Origin: Paracentrotus lividus
Taxonomy: Eukaryota; Echinodermata; Echinoidea; Camarodonta; Echinidae
NCBI GenBank assembly: GCA_940671915.1
Contig: CALNVZ010002100.1
Span: 9,069,490-9,133,489, forward strand
Length of the DNA stretch: 64,000 nucleotides
Reading direction: 5' to 3'
Positions 13,487-26,130 of the stretch are shown here, piece after piece (position 1 is the first letter of the stretch; every line of letters starts with the position of its first letter). The notes under the pieces were generated by a model, which saw only the letters and a program-made list of their open reading frames with translations, searched no databases and had not been told where the DNA came from. A program made the translations under genes and the position numbers.

Positions 13487-13926
13487 TTCTGCTACACTAG
13501 CTCGAGCTAAAAAAATATTGCGCTAATTGGTGGAACGGGAAACCCCCCCCCCAAAAAAAAGGTCCTGCACTAGCTCATGCTATTTTAAAATTTCGCATTA
13601 ACGACCTGACATGACCTTGAACAGACAAGCCCGATGTGAATTGCGCAAATGGTAACTACCGCTAGCATATACACGCACAGGTTCACGATTTTGAATTAAG
13701 CTCAAGCTAGTGCAGCACTGCGCAAAAGAGCGCGCTATTTCATGCCAAAACCGCAAACCAGCTCGAGTTTAAAAAAAAAAAACCTAAGATGACTTGGGTT
13801 TGGATTTCTTTCAAATAATTAGCTCTCTATTTGACCACAAAGTCGGATCTGCTCTGATCGAGCTAATTCATCGGATCATAAATGGTGGCGCTATTTAAAA
13901 TAGCTCGAGCTAGTGCAGCACCGCCT
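13487..13926. repeat. MITE, 'actagctcgagct' family, copy 1
   Basis: Starts with 'ctacactagctcgagctaaa' and ends with 'agctcgagctagtgcagcac' then cgcct. Internal inverted and direct echoes of the end ('cctgcactagctcatgct', 'agctcaagctagtgcagcac') and 'gcgcgctattt' blocks show that it grew from repeated end segments. Copies are at 34086-34516, 59290-60488 and, in pieces, 19190-20097. Confidence 0.85.
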
Positions 13927-15777
13927 ACTGAACAAAGTATGAACAATCAACAATCATTCAATACGAGATAAAGATCATAATAACCACAGGATATATACTG
14001 AGTGTGACTTACTTCTGATATTCATCTCATTTTCACTCCTACCCTAAGGAAACAGGTTTTTATTTTACTTTTGGGATATCTCCTCTCAAATCATCTGTTC
14101 CAGGCAATTTACTTGTCAACATGAATAATTTCAGTTGCAATTGCTTCTTGATTATAATCAATATCTGATACTTGTATTCATGATAAGAATATGTTTTCCA
14201 TTGCTTGCCTCCAGCATTCACAGTGAGCAATCCATATAGTGTATGAGGTACACAACTGGACTTATCCCAAACTTCTTAGCATTTTAATACCACTTTCAGG
14301 CACAATTATTGTTGATGTAGACATAAACGTAAGGTATCATTATTTTATAGAAGATAGTATTTTCTTATTGAAATGTTTATAGAGCATAGCTTGAGCCACT
14401 GTTCCATAATTGGAGGTAATTGTGGATCTATATTCATTTTAGAAATAAATCATGTAACAATAGGCCTTTATTTAAACAGAATCTTTGAAAACTGGAAGAA
14501 ATAGAAGAACAAATTTTGTGTGAGATGAATTATATAAGCAAATGGTCTTTGAAACAGTTACTTCCTTGAGTGAATGGTTAATTGAATGGAAAAGACCTAC
14601 AATACATGATAATAAGATTCCATGATATATCCCTTCCCTAAATAACTGGTCTCTTTGGCCCAATTTCATGCACCATGGTCATTGTCAATAGGAATTAGAT
14701 TTTAACCATGTCTTTGGGGATTCTTAAATATGTTTATTGACCCAGTCAGTTGCAACTGGATATAGCCCAGACCTACTCTTTGTGGATTAAAAACCTTCCC
14801 CTCCCTTCCACTCTCCCTTTCTCCCCTCCCCCTCCCTTTCTTTTTTTTTTCTTCAAGAAATATAGTTTATGCCCACTCGTTCTTTGATCTTCCCCCTTCA
14901 TCTTTATTTCCTTCTCCCTTGTGTCTTCTCTGTTTTCAAACTGCATTTAATAGTTGAGAGTAAAAATATTGATATAACCCCCATTCTGGGTTTCATTTTC
15001 AAAATATGTATGTCAGTCATCACAAAACAGATGTGGTACCTGCTTCTGTCATATTCCCCATTTGTGGTCTATTGTCACCCCCATAATTTTGTTCAATGCC
15101 TGAAGGGTAGAAAATATTAGTGTATTGTTATTAACGTTAATTGGCAATTTTATATTCGTCTGAAAAAGGGTAAGTTTTTTTCTTTTTGATAGGTACCATT
15201 AGGATAGTTTATACACAATGATACAGACATAATTGTAGAAATTCAAAATAACGGATCAGAAACGTAAAATTGGGGAAAGTCCATGTAGATATAGACATTA
15301 CAAAATTGTTTATCATTACTTAATTTAAAGTATCCCTATCACAGGACAATTCTCAATAAAGCAATTGCAGCTTGTATTGGATATCTTTACAAGCCCATAA
15401 TGAAACGAATGTAGATGAAAAAACAAGGGAAGAAAACAAACCCTTGTGGGATATCATTTATTTTCATTTTAAAGTATACCATCTTGAATAATTGTATCTT
15501 GACTAGCTCAGAATTTTGTCCCAGCTAGCTCAAGATGTTTATGAAGATGAGGTCTCATCCTACCTGTTAGCATGGTAAGGAAACAAATAGATTACTGTTT
15601 TAATCTGCGGACTCAATGTATAACGTTAAGCTTCTTTGTAGAGGATGATCTAAAGAATTAGATTTAAAGGATTAAATCACTGCTATTGCTAAGGACACTG
15701 TATAAATCACCCACCCCCCCCCATCTCTCAGCCGTAATGTAATTCCTATGGTAGTATCACACTTCGCTAAAACTACT
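13927..15777. other. Intronic DNA, no feature recognised
   Basis: AT-rich with a pyrimidine-rich patch at about 14800-14850. No exon or repeat family recognised. Confidence 0.45.
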
Positions 15778-16070
15778 TTGAGACGGACTTGGGACTACTT
15801 TGAGACGGTTTTAAAACTTGTCGCGGAGACGTCTCCGGGATGTCTCCTCGGTCCCCGCGAGAATTGGGACGGATTTGGGACTACTTTTAGATGATTTTGA
15901 AATGGCTTTGAGACAGTTTTGAAAATTGTCGCGGAGACGTTGCCGAGACATCTCAGAGACATCTCTGCAAAGGAAAAAAGTATCGGAAACGTCTCTAATA
16001 CTTTTTAATCTGTCGCGGACGCGATATTTCTTTTCTGTCGCGGAGACGTCTACGCGAAGTGAAATGCCAC
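15778..16070. repeat. GC-rich 'gtcgcggagacgtc' repeat
   Basis: Three occurrences of 'gtcgcgga(gacg)' and several 'gagac(g/a)tct' words, with two direct repeats of 'gggactact' and 'ttgagac(g/a)g'. It stands out from the AT-rich surroundings. Similar words ('gacgtcgcgg', 'gagacgtc') fill the centre of the palindromic element at 31752-32772, suggesting common origin. Confidence 0.55.
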
Positions 16071-17115
16071 CATCAGATACCAATATGTTGTGAACTCATA
16101 GAAATCCTTCTTGGATCTGATTTTTATGCATCTAATTTATATCCTTAAATTACATTGAAATTGTTTTTACGTGCCTCATTAAAAAATATTTCTGTGCCAA
16201 CATTAAAGCCAAGCTAGAGTTCTTATAGCCAAAATAATTTGAGATAATTCTGTAAGATATGTCCTCACATTGTTCCATTAACATATACATATGCCTACAC
16301 AAGATTATATTCATGTTCGATAATGATTTCAGAAGAAATATTGAAACAGTCCGTCAAATTGAGGCTTGGAGTAGACCGCTATATCGCCACAAGTCACGGC
16401 ACAACATACACACACAGATCCGGTGCGAATCGCGTGCACATGATATACCCGTAGACTTTCCATTTGGCCGTGTTAATCATGCATGTGCTTGGACGGGCCG
16501 TCCAGATACAGATATTATGCTTATTTTGCTCTTTTCTTAGCAAAATCGTAATTTTCTGTAAATTCCTTTGGTGTGTAGTATTTATTTCCTTTGCTTGAGA
16601 TTCTGGTATGAACAAGAACGTTTTGATTTTTTTCATCATGACTACTACTCCAGATTATCTTTAACACCTAGGAGCTATATAAATTTATATTTTTGTCATT
16701 CAGACTGGAAACCAGACAAGCTTTATAAATGGTTGATAATCCTTTGCGGACATCTACTTTTTCTATTTGGCTTGTTCTCAAAAGTTTTCAAGAAGGTCTA
16801 GTAGTAGAAGAAGAGACATGTAAGACAAGACTTTGTGTAATATGATCATAATCATTATATTGAACTGATTGCAACAATATAAACATCAGTTTATTGAAGG
16901 TTCATGAACACATTTCATGATGGCTTCATTGAAGCCAACAGCATCTTTAAATTGGTAACATTTCAAATATTACACTCAAATTCCATAATTCTATACTTGA
17001 AAAACTCATTAGTTTATCATATTTGAATAACAATCTCACTTATTTTTTATTTTTTTTTTTTAAATAATAATTTTAAGTTATGAATGTTATAATTGTCATA
17101 TTGCATAAATTGCAA

Positions 17116-17219
17116 CACTGGATTTACCTGGCTGGGATATAGGTTAGGGCGGTCCGCGGACTATAGTTATTCAGTTAACTTTGCTCAATGCCTGGCAGCC
17201 CAGCCAGGTGATTCCAGTG
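17116..17219. repeat. Foldback element with 21 bp arms
   Basis: The left arm at 17116-17136 (cactggatt...gctggg) pairs with the right arm at 17199-17219 (cccagccagg...ccagtg) with one or two mismatches. The 62 nt loop carries 'gcggtccgcgg', itself a small palindrome. Confidence 0.8.
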
Positions 17220-17755
17220 TCTTTATATTTGTGTGTTCTTTATATCGATATGTTTTTATATGCAATCAATTTTATTTATATTGTATGTTATCTTTCTGCC
17301 GAATAAAATAATAATAAAAATAATAATATTCATAGTGATTAAGAGATGATGGTGGCAACCACAACCTCAGCCCCAGTTTATCACTCGCTCACATGAAATT
17401 TGATGCAGTGAGATTCCTCCTGGACTTGATGTAGACATACCTGTGCATATCAAATTCAAACACTCTGCTGATATGTAAAGCTCTGCAGGATGATTTACAG
17501 TATTCGTAATACGCCTCCTCAAAGATTGTATAATATGTGAATCTTTATTGTGATATGTATGAAAACTGAATGATACAGTTGTAAATTAAGCTTCAGATAC
17601 TGGGTCACGTCAGTTGCCATAATGATTCTCGATCACAACCTTCCTGAGTTCCTCCACCTTGCACTGCCCCAAACTTCACCCCGCGGGCGCTGCTCCTAAC
17701 TTCACCAACCCTGCCCCATCCCGTCCTGCCTTTTACTCCACTAAAAAACCTCCGG

Positions 17756-18150
17756 GGCGGGGGGGGTCACTCAACAAAAAGTGCTCCCATGCGTGTCCCG
17801 GCACTCTGAAAATGACCCTAAACGTTCATTGCATGGAGTCAAATTTGCACCCCTTTTCGACGTCAGACTGAAAATGGACCCTAAACGTCTCATTGCATGA
17901 AGTCAAATTTGCCCCCCTTTTCGACGTCAGACTGGAAAACATACCCTAAATGGCGTAAATACCGTGAAATTTTTACCCCAAAACAATGATTTCTGCTGAA
18001 AACACCCCTATTTTTAGGAAAATGGCGATTGAAATTAAAAAACACCCCTATTTTAAGGAAAGCGTCGATGCCGCCGAAAGGCTGAAAACAGACCCTTTTC
18101 AATGCTTTTTGGGGACCCGCATGCATAACACATCATGTGGTGAGTGACCC
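17756..18150. repeat. MITE, 'gggtcactca' family, copy 2
   Basis: The G-run plus 'gtcactca' end faces 'tgagtgaccc' at 18141-18150. It contains a direct duplication of about 65 bp ('gaccctaaacg', 'agtcaaatttg', 'cccttttcgacgtcagac' at about 17812-17872 and 17876-17933) and two 'aacacccctatttt' units. Longer than copy 1 because of these internal duplications. Confidence 0.85.
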
Positions 18151-18323
18151 TATAACTCCACCGATTAATATAAGAAAACAAACAAATTTTTATAAATATC
18201 ATTGTGCAACTGATCCAATGTACAACCAATATGGTGTTGACATCCGATGAAGATTGAACCTGTAAATGTATCAAGATCAGTTTAACCGATGACTACTAAA
18301 GTTTTAGACTAGAAGCACCAGGT

Positions 18324-18482
18324 TCGGTGGCGGATCCACGATTTCAAAATAGAGGGGGCCCCAGGCCAAATAAAAGAGGGTGACGGCCAAAATTTTCTGA
18401 TTTTAACATGTACAGTCAATGAGGGATTTTCAAATTATAGAGGGGACGCGCATCCCCTGCGCCCTGCCTGGATCGGCCACTG
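18324..18482. repeat. MITE, 'gtggcggatcca' family
   Basis: Starts 'cggtggcggatccacgattt' and ends 'cctggatcggccactg', giving short inverted ends; the interior has 'gagggggccccagg'. Related ends are seen at 1281-1417 (reverse), 20979-21106 and 21763-21889. Confidence 0.65.
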
Positions 18483-18749
18483 AGTTTCCTACAGTCGATG
18501 GGTCAAGTTGAGTTTGTGACTTTTAAACTATAGTTTATAAGTTCATAGTGGTACCGAAAGGTCAGTGTTGTTTGAATTGTTTATTTTTATATCTGATATA
18601 GAATTAGAGCTGTCATTTGCGCCTGTATGATTATTTGTGTTGGTTTGCTGTAGGGCTAAACAGGTGTTAACTTGTAATTTACCAAGGTGTGTTATAAACT
18701 ATAGCCATGAGCCATGCAGTAATACCCCCTGAGGGTGGTGAGACAGTGT

Positions 18750-19036
18750 TACCGTGTTTACACTGTGACTCGGCTCTCATGTCGATTCGTCATTCAGGAG
18801 GGGTTCAACACAGCAAAGAGTGAACCTGTGATCGTGTTAATACAGAACAAAAAAAGAGTTAAAAACGGTTTGTAGATCAGGCCCAGAAGTAACCCGCCTC
18901 CCGGATCAAAACCTATGATTCTGGCCAAGCAAAAAAGGCGTGTCGAACTGGGGTCGCGGATCACACTGATCCTGTTTACCTGACATAAAATTGCTGTGTC
19001 GAAACCCACGAGCCGTGTCACAGTGTAAACACAGTA
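18750..19036. repeat. MITE, 'gtgtttacactg' family, copy 1
   Basis: The left end 'taccgtgtttacactgtgac' then tcggctc is mirrored by 'gagccgtgtcacagtgtaaa' then cacagta, giving arms of about 27 bp. The same arms bound 52041-52405. A possible hAT-type non-autonomous element; I could not settle the target duplication. Confidence 0.85.
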
Positions 19037-19189
19037 TGTTTTACTTACTCCAATGTCCATCCCGATATCTTGATGAATAAGGAGGGCTGGGAGGCGGGAG
19101 GAAGGCGTGAAGTAGGTAAGAAAAAGGTCAATGTTGAAACTCACTACTGCATCGCAATTTCAGGAGGGTGCTGAATTTCAAGCGTCAAA

Positions 19190-20097
19190 AGGTGATGCTC
19201 CACTAGCTTGAGATAATAAAATAGTACGTTACAAGGTGAATTAGGGGGAAAAACCCAAAATCAGTGAAGCACGAAAGTGATGTTGCACTAGCCAGAGGTG
19301 AATCTCAAGATAAAGTTTTAACTTTTATGACCAAACTTGTGGGTACTCAATATGTGGGTGATCCATAGAGATTCTATGACAATCTTTCCAGCGAAAATAG
19401 CTCTGCTTTAAATTCCATACACTGATCGAACGACCAACTTCAACCATACCCTTAACCAAACCTTAAACCTAATATAAACCCCATTGCACTCCTAGCCCTA
19501 ACCTTACATATTAGGCCTAGATGAAATAAAGCCAATAGCAATTGTCCTCGGAGCAAATGTTGTGTCATCACATAGATGTAACTTCCATGTGTGGTGGGAT
19601 GGGGGTAAGGTTTTAGACTAGTGCCTTTCTGGCTGTGTTTAAACCGCTTGCGAGCTGGAGTTGGCCGTTGCAAGGCTCTAATGGTCAAATGGGGCATCAA
19701 CACTGAAGGACAGCCAGTTTGCGAATGCGGAGAGGAGGAGACCATGAGTCACCTCCTACAATGCCCTCTTCTACCTTCCCCCTGTTCCCCAGCTGACCTT
19801 ACTACCCTTTCGCCTAATGGGATCGCCTGCGTTCAGTATCTAATGGGCAGAGTTTGAATCACATTCTAATTCACAAATAAACAAAAATTGAGAGAAAGGA
19901 CTCGAGAAGAAGAAGACCGCAAAACTATCTCAAGTTTTAAAAGTAAACCAAAGAAGACTTGGGCTGAGATATTGCCCAAATCAGTGCGCTATTTGATAGA
20001 AAAGGCCCGATATTCTCTGATCTGGTTAGTTCATCGGATCAGAAATAGCGCGGTATGTTTACAGCTCAAGCTAGTGCAGCACTGCCTATTGTACCAT
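19190..20097. repeat. Broken copy of the 'actagctcgagct' family holding a LINE scrap
   Basis: Left end 'ggtgatgctccactagcttg'; right end 'acagctcaagctagtgcagc' then actgcct. Near the right end are the family words 'gacttgggct', 'ctgatctgg' and 'atcggatcagaaatagcgcg'. The middle (about 19400-19880) is foreign: a CCTAAC-rich patch and a non-LTR retrotransposon fragment. Confidence 0.55.
19621..19857 (+). pseudogene. Non-LTR retrotransposon 3'-end fragment (C-terminus of ORF2)
   Basis: A 79-codon frame reads LNRLRAGVGRCKALMVKWG, then CECGEEETMSHLLQCP. This is the typical C-terminal tail of jockey/RTE-like reverse transcriptase proteins: an NRLRxGxGRC motif followed by a Cys/His cluster CxCGxxETxxHLLxxCP. 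There is no RT or endonuclease domain upstream, so it is a 5'-truncated dead copy. The frame ends with a TGA and an AT-rich 3' region. Confidence 0.75.
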
Positions 20098-20978
20098 ACC
20101 TGTATCTGGGCTATACCTCATAAACGAGCCAATAAGGTGTGAGCTTTGGTTTTGATGTCTATCCTCATGTACGCTACTTTCCTATATAACTATATGTATG
20201 TTATTCACCATCTAGTCATTATTACTGTTCTAGTGTCTGAAACTTGCTTCTAGATTTAATTAAATCTAGCATGTTTCACAAATGTAGTTCCTGTGCAATA
20301 GTACGAAAATAATATATAAGGAGATGAATATTATGTTTGCATGAAAACATCTGCTTGCAATTTTGTTTGAATATAACATAGTAGATGGTGAAACGATGCT
20401 AAAAGTGCATTTCATTTGGAAGACATTTCAGTCCATGGAGAAACTAATTCAATGTCTACCATTTCGGCATCAAGTTCAATGTCATAATTATATCATTTGG
20501 TTACCATGGAAACTGCATAGATCCATACCCTGCAATAACAACATATTTTTAGTTGCAAACGGGTCAGTGATAATTGTTGTCATAACTGCCCTGTGCCAAG
20601 TGTAGGGTGTTAATTTGATAAGAGTTTTTTATGACTGTCTTGTTTAGTTAACCATCATGTATCTTGCCATATGTGACAAGGTCAAGAGTGCTGGGACAAG
20701 GACATACACACAATGAATAAACATCATTAAAGCATCGACCTCTCCCTTTATCACAAGAACGAAGCTACTTTTATTTTCGCTGGTCAACATTTAAATTTAG
20801 CTCATTTGTTGGCGTTATGAATGGAAACTGGAAGATTATAGACACCTAACACATTTACTTGCAGTGTTGATGTTTAATTTGTTATAATATTGCATTCTTT
20901 AGAAAACAAAGCATCATTTATATTGTTATTTTGTCAACATCTTTTGTTTAGTCTCTCAAACTATATCTATTATTAACA
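20098..20978. other. Intronic DNA, no feature recognised
   Basis: AT-rich; nothing recognised. Confidence 0.4.
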
Positions 20979-21106
20979 GTAGCAGATCTAGCATCAGCTG
21001 ATACAAAGGATTGTATCGGCCTATGCCTAAGCATAATAGAGCCCCGATATTGTCCCCAGAAAATTGGGCCAACAAAATTTGTAGTCAGAGTCGATGCTGG
21101 ATCCAT
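20979..21106. repeat. 'gcggatccagc' family fragment, copy A
   Basis: Shares with 21763-21889 the ordered words 'gcctatgcctaagcataata' / 'gcccatgcccaagcatgata', 'tattgtccccaga' and 'attgggcc', and ends 'gctggatcca'. Confidence 0.7.
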
Positions 21107-21174
21107 GCATGATTTAGTTCATGTTTGATATTCTAACATTATCAAATGCTGTGTCCCTAAGTGTCCCTGTGTCC

Positions 21175-21461
21175 CAAAGGTGGCCTAAAGTTAAGCCTAT
21201 CTTAAATCTGTGTTTTAAGTATGGCTAGCAAAATGAGACGCAATCTCGAAAAGTCGATGTTCGATTTATCCAAATTTTTGGTAGTGAAACCATTTAAACT
21301 GCTTTGGAATGATATGTACAAAAGTTTTCCTTACAATTAAAAAACAATTCCAGAATTTGTTAAACTCCTAAGGAACATGCAACATAGACAAATTATGTCC
21401 CATTTCGCTAGCCATATTTAAACCACAGATTTAAGCAAGGCTTCACTTTAGGCCACCTTTG
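21175..21461. repeat. Foldback element, 'caaaggtggcctaaag' ends
   Basis: 'caaaggtggcctaaagttaa' at 21175 faces 'cactttaggccacctttg' ending 21461; pairing continues inward through 'cttaaatctgtgttttaa' / 'ttaaaccacagatttaag' and 'atggctagcaaaatgagac' / 'gtcccatttcgctagccat'. Arms are about 65 bp. Confidence 0.9.
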
Positions 21462-21762
21462 TGAATATGAGAGTGTAGAATGAATGAGAGATAGTGAGCC
21501 CCTGTCTTCTTTTGTTTCTGTGGGTGCGATGTCAAGTAGGTTCAAGAAATCAATACAAATCATATCATGTCACTTACACACTCAATATACCTCATCAATC
21601 CTCTCAAATACCACGAGGTTGCATTAGGTCCTAAAGCAATGACAGAGGCTTTGAATGGGGAATCTCATGAGAGCAAATAATGAATCACAAATTTGTCACA
21701 AAAAGGTTTCCTTTTTTATCAGACAGGCAACAATGTAGCCATGATTTTTTCAAGGTGGGGTT

Positions 21763-21889
21763 GTAGCGGATCCAGCCTTATGTCACACAATTAAAGTATT
21801 GGCCCATGCCCAAGCATGATAGAGCCGCTATTGTCCCCAGAGAATTGGGCCTGCACAGTCCTTTAAAATTGCGAATCCTGGATCCGCAC
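21763..21889. repeat. 'gcggatccagc' family fragment, copy B
   Basis: Starts 'gtagcggatccagcc' and ends 'cctggatccgcac'. The interior is homologous to copy A about 780 bp upstream, in the same orientation. A G-run follows at 21905-21927. Confidence 0.75.
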
Positions 21890-24064
21890 CTGTGGTGATG
21901 GTGGGTGGGGCGGGGGGGGGGTACGGGGGTGGTTGTGATGATGTTTTGCTCAAATGTTTGTTCTGCGATCCTATTCCATGTCTGTGCATTTATACTAGAA
22001 GACATTATCATTAGCCTGTCACCGTCCATTAGTGGGTCTTTATTGATTCTCTGCATCTCTTAGCAGCCTGTTAGATACCTGATCCTGACAGCCCATGATT
22101 AATAACTAATTAAAATCACAAACCTGGTCTAATGCCCACTTATTAGTGTTTCCATTGAAGCATATTTGTTTAGCACTTTGTACAAAGGTCAGGAAAGGTA
22201 TGGTCATTCATTACAACTGTCTGTCTTCATTTCAAACCAAATAGATTGTTGCCTACAGCCGAAAATTGAAAGAAATCACGATACCAATTCTACTTTTATG
22301 TTTCGTATTGATTTGGATGCTTAAGCTTATATCTGCATCATTAACTCATTGAAGAGTTGGTTATAGTTGCAATTATGTCCTGCACAGGACTGATATGTAG
22401 TTATCCTTATAATAAAAACAAATTAATAATTTAGTTTCTCCCTCAATCCCTGTACACAGAAAGGTTAATTCTTCCATATTGTGCTTTGATATAGAAAATT
22501 ATTACTATTGCCCTTTTTGTGCTGTACCCAATAGCGTGGTTTCATAAGGGTTTTTATCAACTATTATTGCCCATAATTGTGGTCACTGCTCATAAATCTT
22601 CTTTGTCTGGAACTGTCTCATAAAACTATTGTCTGGATGAAGGAGGTCAGTGCCTTTACTTATATTTTCATCTTTATCATACTTAATTTGGAAGGAGAGG
22701 GGTTTTTATTAAATGGGCCCTTCATTCCTTTTGTAATAGTATCTATTATTCTTATAAATAAAGATGAGATCCGCATTCTGATGCCAAAACATTGTAATAA
22801 CCACAGAATTTAACATCCTCATTTCTTCTGTGTGTTGTCTGGAACGGGAAAGCACATTTCCTCTTTTTTTCTTTCATGGTGCAGATTTTTTCTTTACAAT
22901 TATATAATCCCTTGTCTTTCTACAATTTTTTAATGCATTCATTTTTTTTTCTTTGTCGTAATTCCTTGTCTTTCAAGAGTCTTTTATTAATGCCTTCATC
23001 AGTCATTAAATTTTGTCCTTTTGCGAGGATTATATCTACTTTATTCCTACATTTTCCCCTCTTCTTTATTTCTATGTTGTATGAGTCTTAACTGATTTCT
23101 TATGCTATTATTAGTAAATGCCATGGTAGACCAGAAACAAACCCAAACGATTCATTGAGGATGAGAGGCGTAGTGTGGTGTGCTTATGTGGTTAATTTCC
23201 ATGTATATCGACTTCTTTCTTCTTGTCTGTGCATCTAAACCGCAGACTCCAATGTAGAAATGTATCTTTTGTGCTTAATAGCTTCATAGATTAGCAACTG
23301 CATTTCATGAATGTGTTATACGAGGGAGGGAAGAATGAGTGATATATTAATTATTATTTTTATTAACAAGGCCAAAAGCCTATGTTATTAATAAAGCTGT
23401 GTCTTGTGGCTATGCCTGGAACTAATGGCATTCTGAAATTAAACATCCGATGGCGTTCATCAACGAGCATATTCTGAGAATGTTTTCCTTAAATAAATAG
23501 CCCTCCCTTAATATGAGGTGCTTAGAAAGCCGTCCTATGACTGAACTTCACCTCTAAGAACACACAAACGTCTACACCACATCCCAATACAAACACCCCT
23601 TCAAAAGGGACTTCTGAAGAGAGTAAATCAATAGGAGTCTACTTCACAAATATGATCACCTCATCTGTGATTCTATTATGAACCGCATGGACGTGGCTTC
23701 ATTATGCTTCCTACGTCAGGTATCAGACATTTAAAAGAAATTATTCCTTACTTCATTTTGGCTGTATGGATATCTTTTGTCAAATTCATTTATTGCACAA
23801 TCAAATAATGCAAATTATGGTGTGCAGTCATTTGTAGGTATTTTAAGCAAGAGTAGACTTGAAAGTTCAAAGAACAAAACTACCAAAAAGACTCTGGAGG
23901 GAAATGTAATCCAAGTAAACTTCAAATTTGTTGCAGAAATATTACATGTCATTGGGTTTTCATCCATTTTAAGGTTCCATTTTAAGGTTTGATGATAGAT
24001 GTGAAATACAATCTGCATGGGAAACTTCAGATCTATCACCAGACTTAAATCTCTAGCTATGTCA
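21890..24064. other. Intronic DNA, no feature recognised
   Basis: AT-rich with T-rich tracts; no exon or repeat family recognised. Confidence 0.45.
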
Positions 24065-24680
24065 AGGAGGAGGAGGAGGAGGAGGAAAGGAGGATGGAGA
24101 AGGGGAGTAGGAGGAGAAGGAGAGAGAAGGAGGAGGAGGAGGGAGTAAGATGAGGAGGAGGGAGATGGAGGGATGAGAGGAGGGTAGTGCATGAGGAAGG
24201 AAGGAGGGAGGAGGAGAGAAGGAGGAGGAGGAGGAAGAAGGGGAGGATAAGGAGAAAGATAAAGGAAGGAATGAGGAGGAGGGTAAATGATGAAGAAAGA
24301 GGGAGAGGATGACAAGGAAGAAGAGAGAAGGAGGGAGGAGGAGGGGAAGAGAAGGGGAGGATAAGGAGGATAAGGATGAAGGAGGAAGATAGAGGAGGGA
24401 AGGAGGAGGGTAAACGATGAAGAAGGAGGGAGAAGGAAGAAGAGGAGGAGAAGGAGAGAGGAGGGGGAGAGAAGGGAGATAAGGAGGAGGAGGAGGGTGA
24501 AGGATGAAGAGAGAGGAGGGGATGAGGAGGAGGTGAATTGATGAAGAAGGTGGGAGAAGGAGGAGGAGGCAGAGGAGAAAGAGGAGGAGGGAAAAGGAAG
24601 GAAGAGAGGGGATAAGGAGGTGGATGATGGTAGAGGATGGAGAAGGTGGAGGAGGAAGATCGAAGATGAAGAAGATGAGA
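24065..24680 (+). repeat. Purine-only (GGA/GAA) minisatellite-like tract
   Basis: About 615 bp that are almost entirely A and G on the plus strand, made of imperfect gga, gaa and ggat words with occasional T. There is no fixed period, but recurring longer words such as 'ggataaggagga' and 'gatgaagaaggaggga' show local duplications. A long Ser/Pro/Leu open frame on the other strand is a by-product of the composition. Confidence 0.9.
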
Positions 24681-25630
24681 TGGTTTTCATGTCAGGGTTC
24701 AATGCTGATCTGAAACCATTTAGTTTTGCTATTTTGCACTGGATTTCCCAAGTGACATGTGGGAGTGTTTACAATTCGCTACCTTGATTTAGATCACAGA
24801 GAGAATATGATATCTGAAAAGATCTTTATATCATTTTTCTGCTTTGTTAGATTTTCATCTGATTTCTTGATGGTTTGGGTGGTTTGAATCAATAAGAATC
24901 TACTCTTTAAAGCCTTTGTCATGAATTAAATTTTGAATCTTTGTGATACACGACTAGTACTTTTGTACCTGTGAAAATGGGTTATTTTAGATATCTTTTA
25001 GTCAATGATATTGAACACAAAGAGAACATATGATTTCATGCTATTCTAATTTTGCATTTCTCATGTTACAATCAGAATATGAAGTTGTTGTTGGTCAGTC
25101 TCTTGTATGTTCCGAAGTTTGTATAAACGTGCCCTGCCTCAATTCTCGATATGAATGAGGGAAAGGTTGTGCAAAGTAAATTCATTATTGATAAAGCTTG
25201 ATTATTTCTGACATTATAGCACTTTGCTGTCTTTATGAGTTTCTCAACGCCTCCTTAGGATGTTGTAGACATCATTAGACTTCTTGTATATTTCCACTCT
25301 TCTTGTCTTCACTTTAAACTGTTGTGCACATTAAATCTGTTGAAAGAAGGGCAAAGAACATAATTATATTGTCATATATTTCTCAGTATTCTAGGTCTGA
25401 GAAATGGAGACAACTTAGTTTGGAAGAAGTCTTGATTTCATAAATGAACAGAAAAATAAGTTTTGACAGGTTATTCTATTTTGTGAGTCCCTCCTACATG
25501 TAAATAGAATCAAGGTTTTTAAACAGGGCTAGTGTCAAAGTCAATCTTTCTGTTTTCTTTACATCTGTTTCTCCCTTGTGCAATTTGATTCTGCCAGGAT
25601 GCAGTAAGGACAGTATGAAATCCTTCTCAG
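24681..25630. other. Intronic DNA, no feature recognised
   Basis: Nothing recognised. Confidence 0.4.
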
Positions 25631-26130
25631 AGTGTGTTCAATGTCCAGTTTAAAATTTATACGCCACATGAATCATGATACAAACGCAATTACAAAACGC
25701 TGATATAAAGAGAAACAAAGTGTGTGTTCATTGTCCCCCATCCCCGGTCGTAAAAGTAAACGTGTTTCAAATCTCAAATTTAAATTTAAACGCCAAAAAT
25801 TTTAACGCCGAAAAAGATGCATTTGAAACACAATCAGCTTCAATTTTACGACCTTGAGCATCGCGATTGCAACAAAATGCGACACTGAACAGGATTGAGT
25901 TTTCAAACGTGTTTAAATGTGCCCTCGCAATGGAAGCTTCCGGTGCAAGTGATAAAAAGGAGAAGATGTTTGTTTTTGAGAGCGGGGAATTTAAAGACGA
26001 TCGACGTATAACACGTTTAAATTTTGGACACGGAACGGTGCACCGCTGATCGTGTTTGTGCTTTGTGATTGCGTTTTGTATCATGATTCATGTTGGCGTA
26101 TAAATTTGAAACTGGACATTGAACACACCC
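25631..26130. repeat. Palindromic element, 'gtgtgttcaatgtcca' family, copy 1
   Basis: The left arm 'gtgtgttcaatgtccagttt' is mirrored at the right end by 'actggacattgaacacaccc'. Arms of about 60 bp also contain 'aatcatgataca' / 'tgtatcatgatt' and 'aacgc' blocks; 'gtgttcattgtcccccatcc' is a shifted internal echo of the end. Non-coding. Confidence 0.85.

Noticed and set aside
15811-16083. Minus-strand frame of 90 codons, Arg/Ser-rich
   Set aside because: Derives from the repeated gagacgtc words of a GC-rich repeat.
23815-24702. Open frame of 295 codons on the minus strand rich in Ser, Pro, Leu
   Set aside because: It is the complement of the purine tract; composition alone removes stops. No domain, splice signals or start context.
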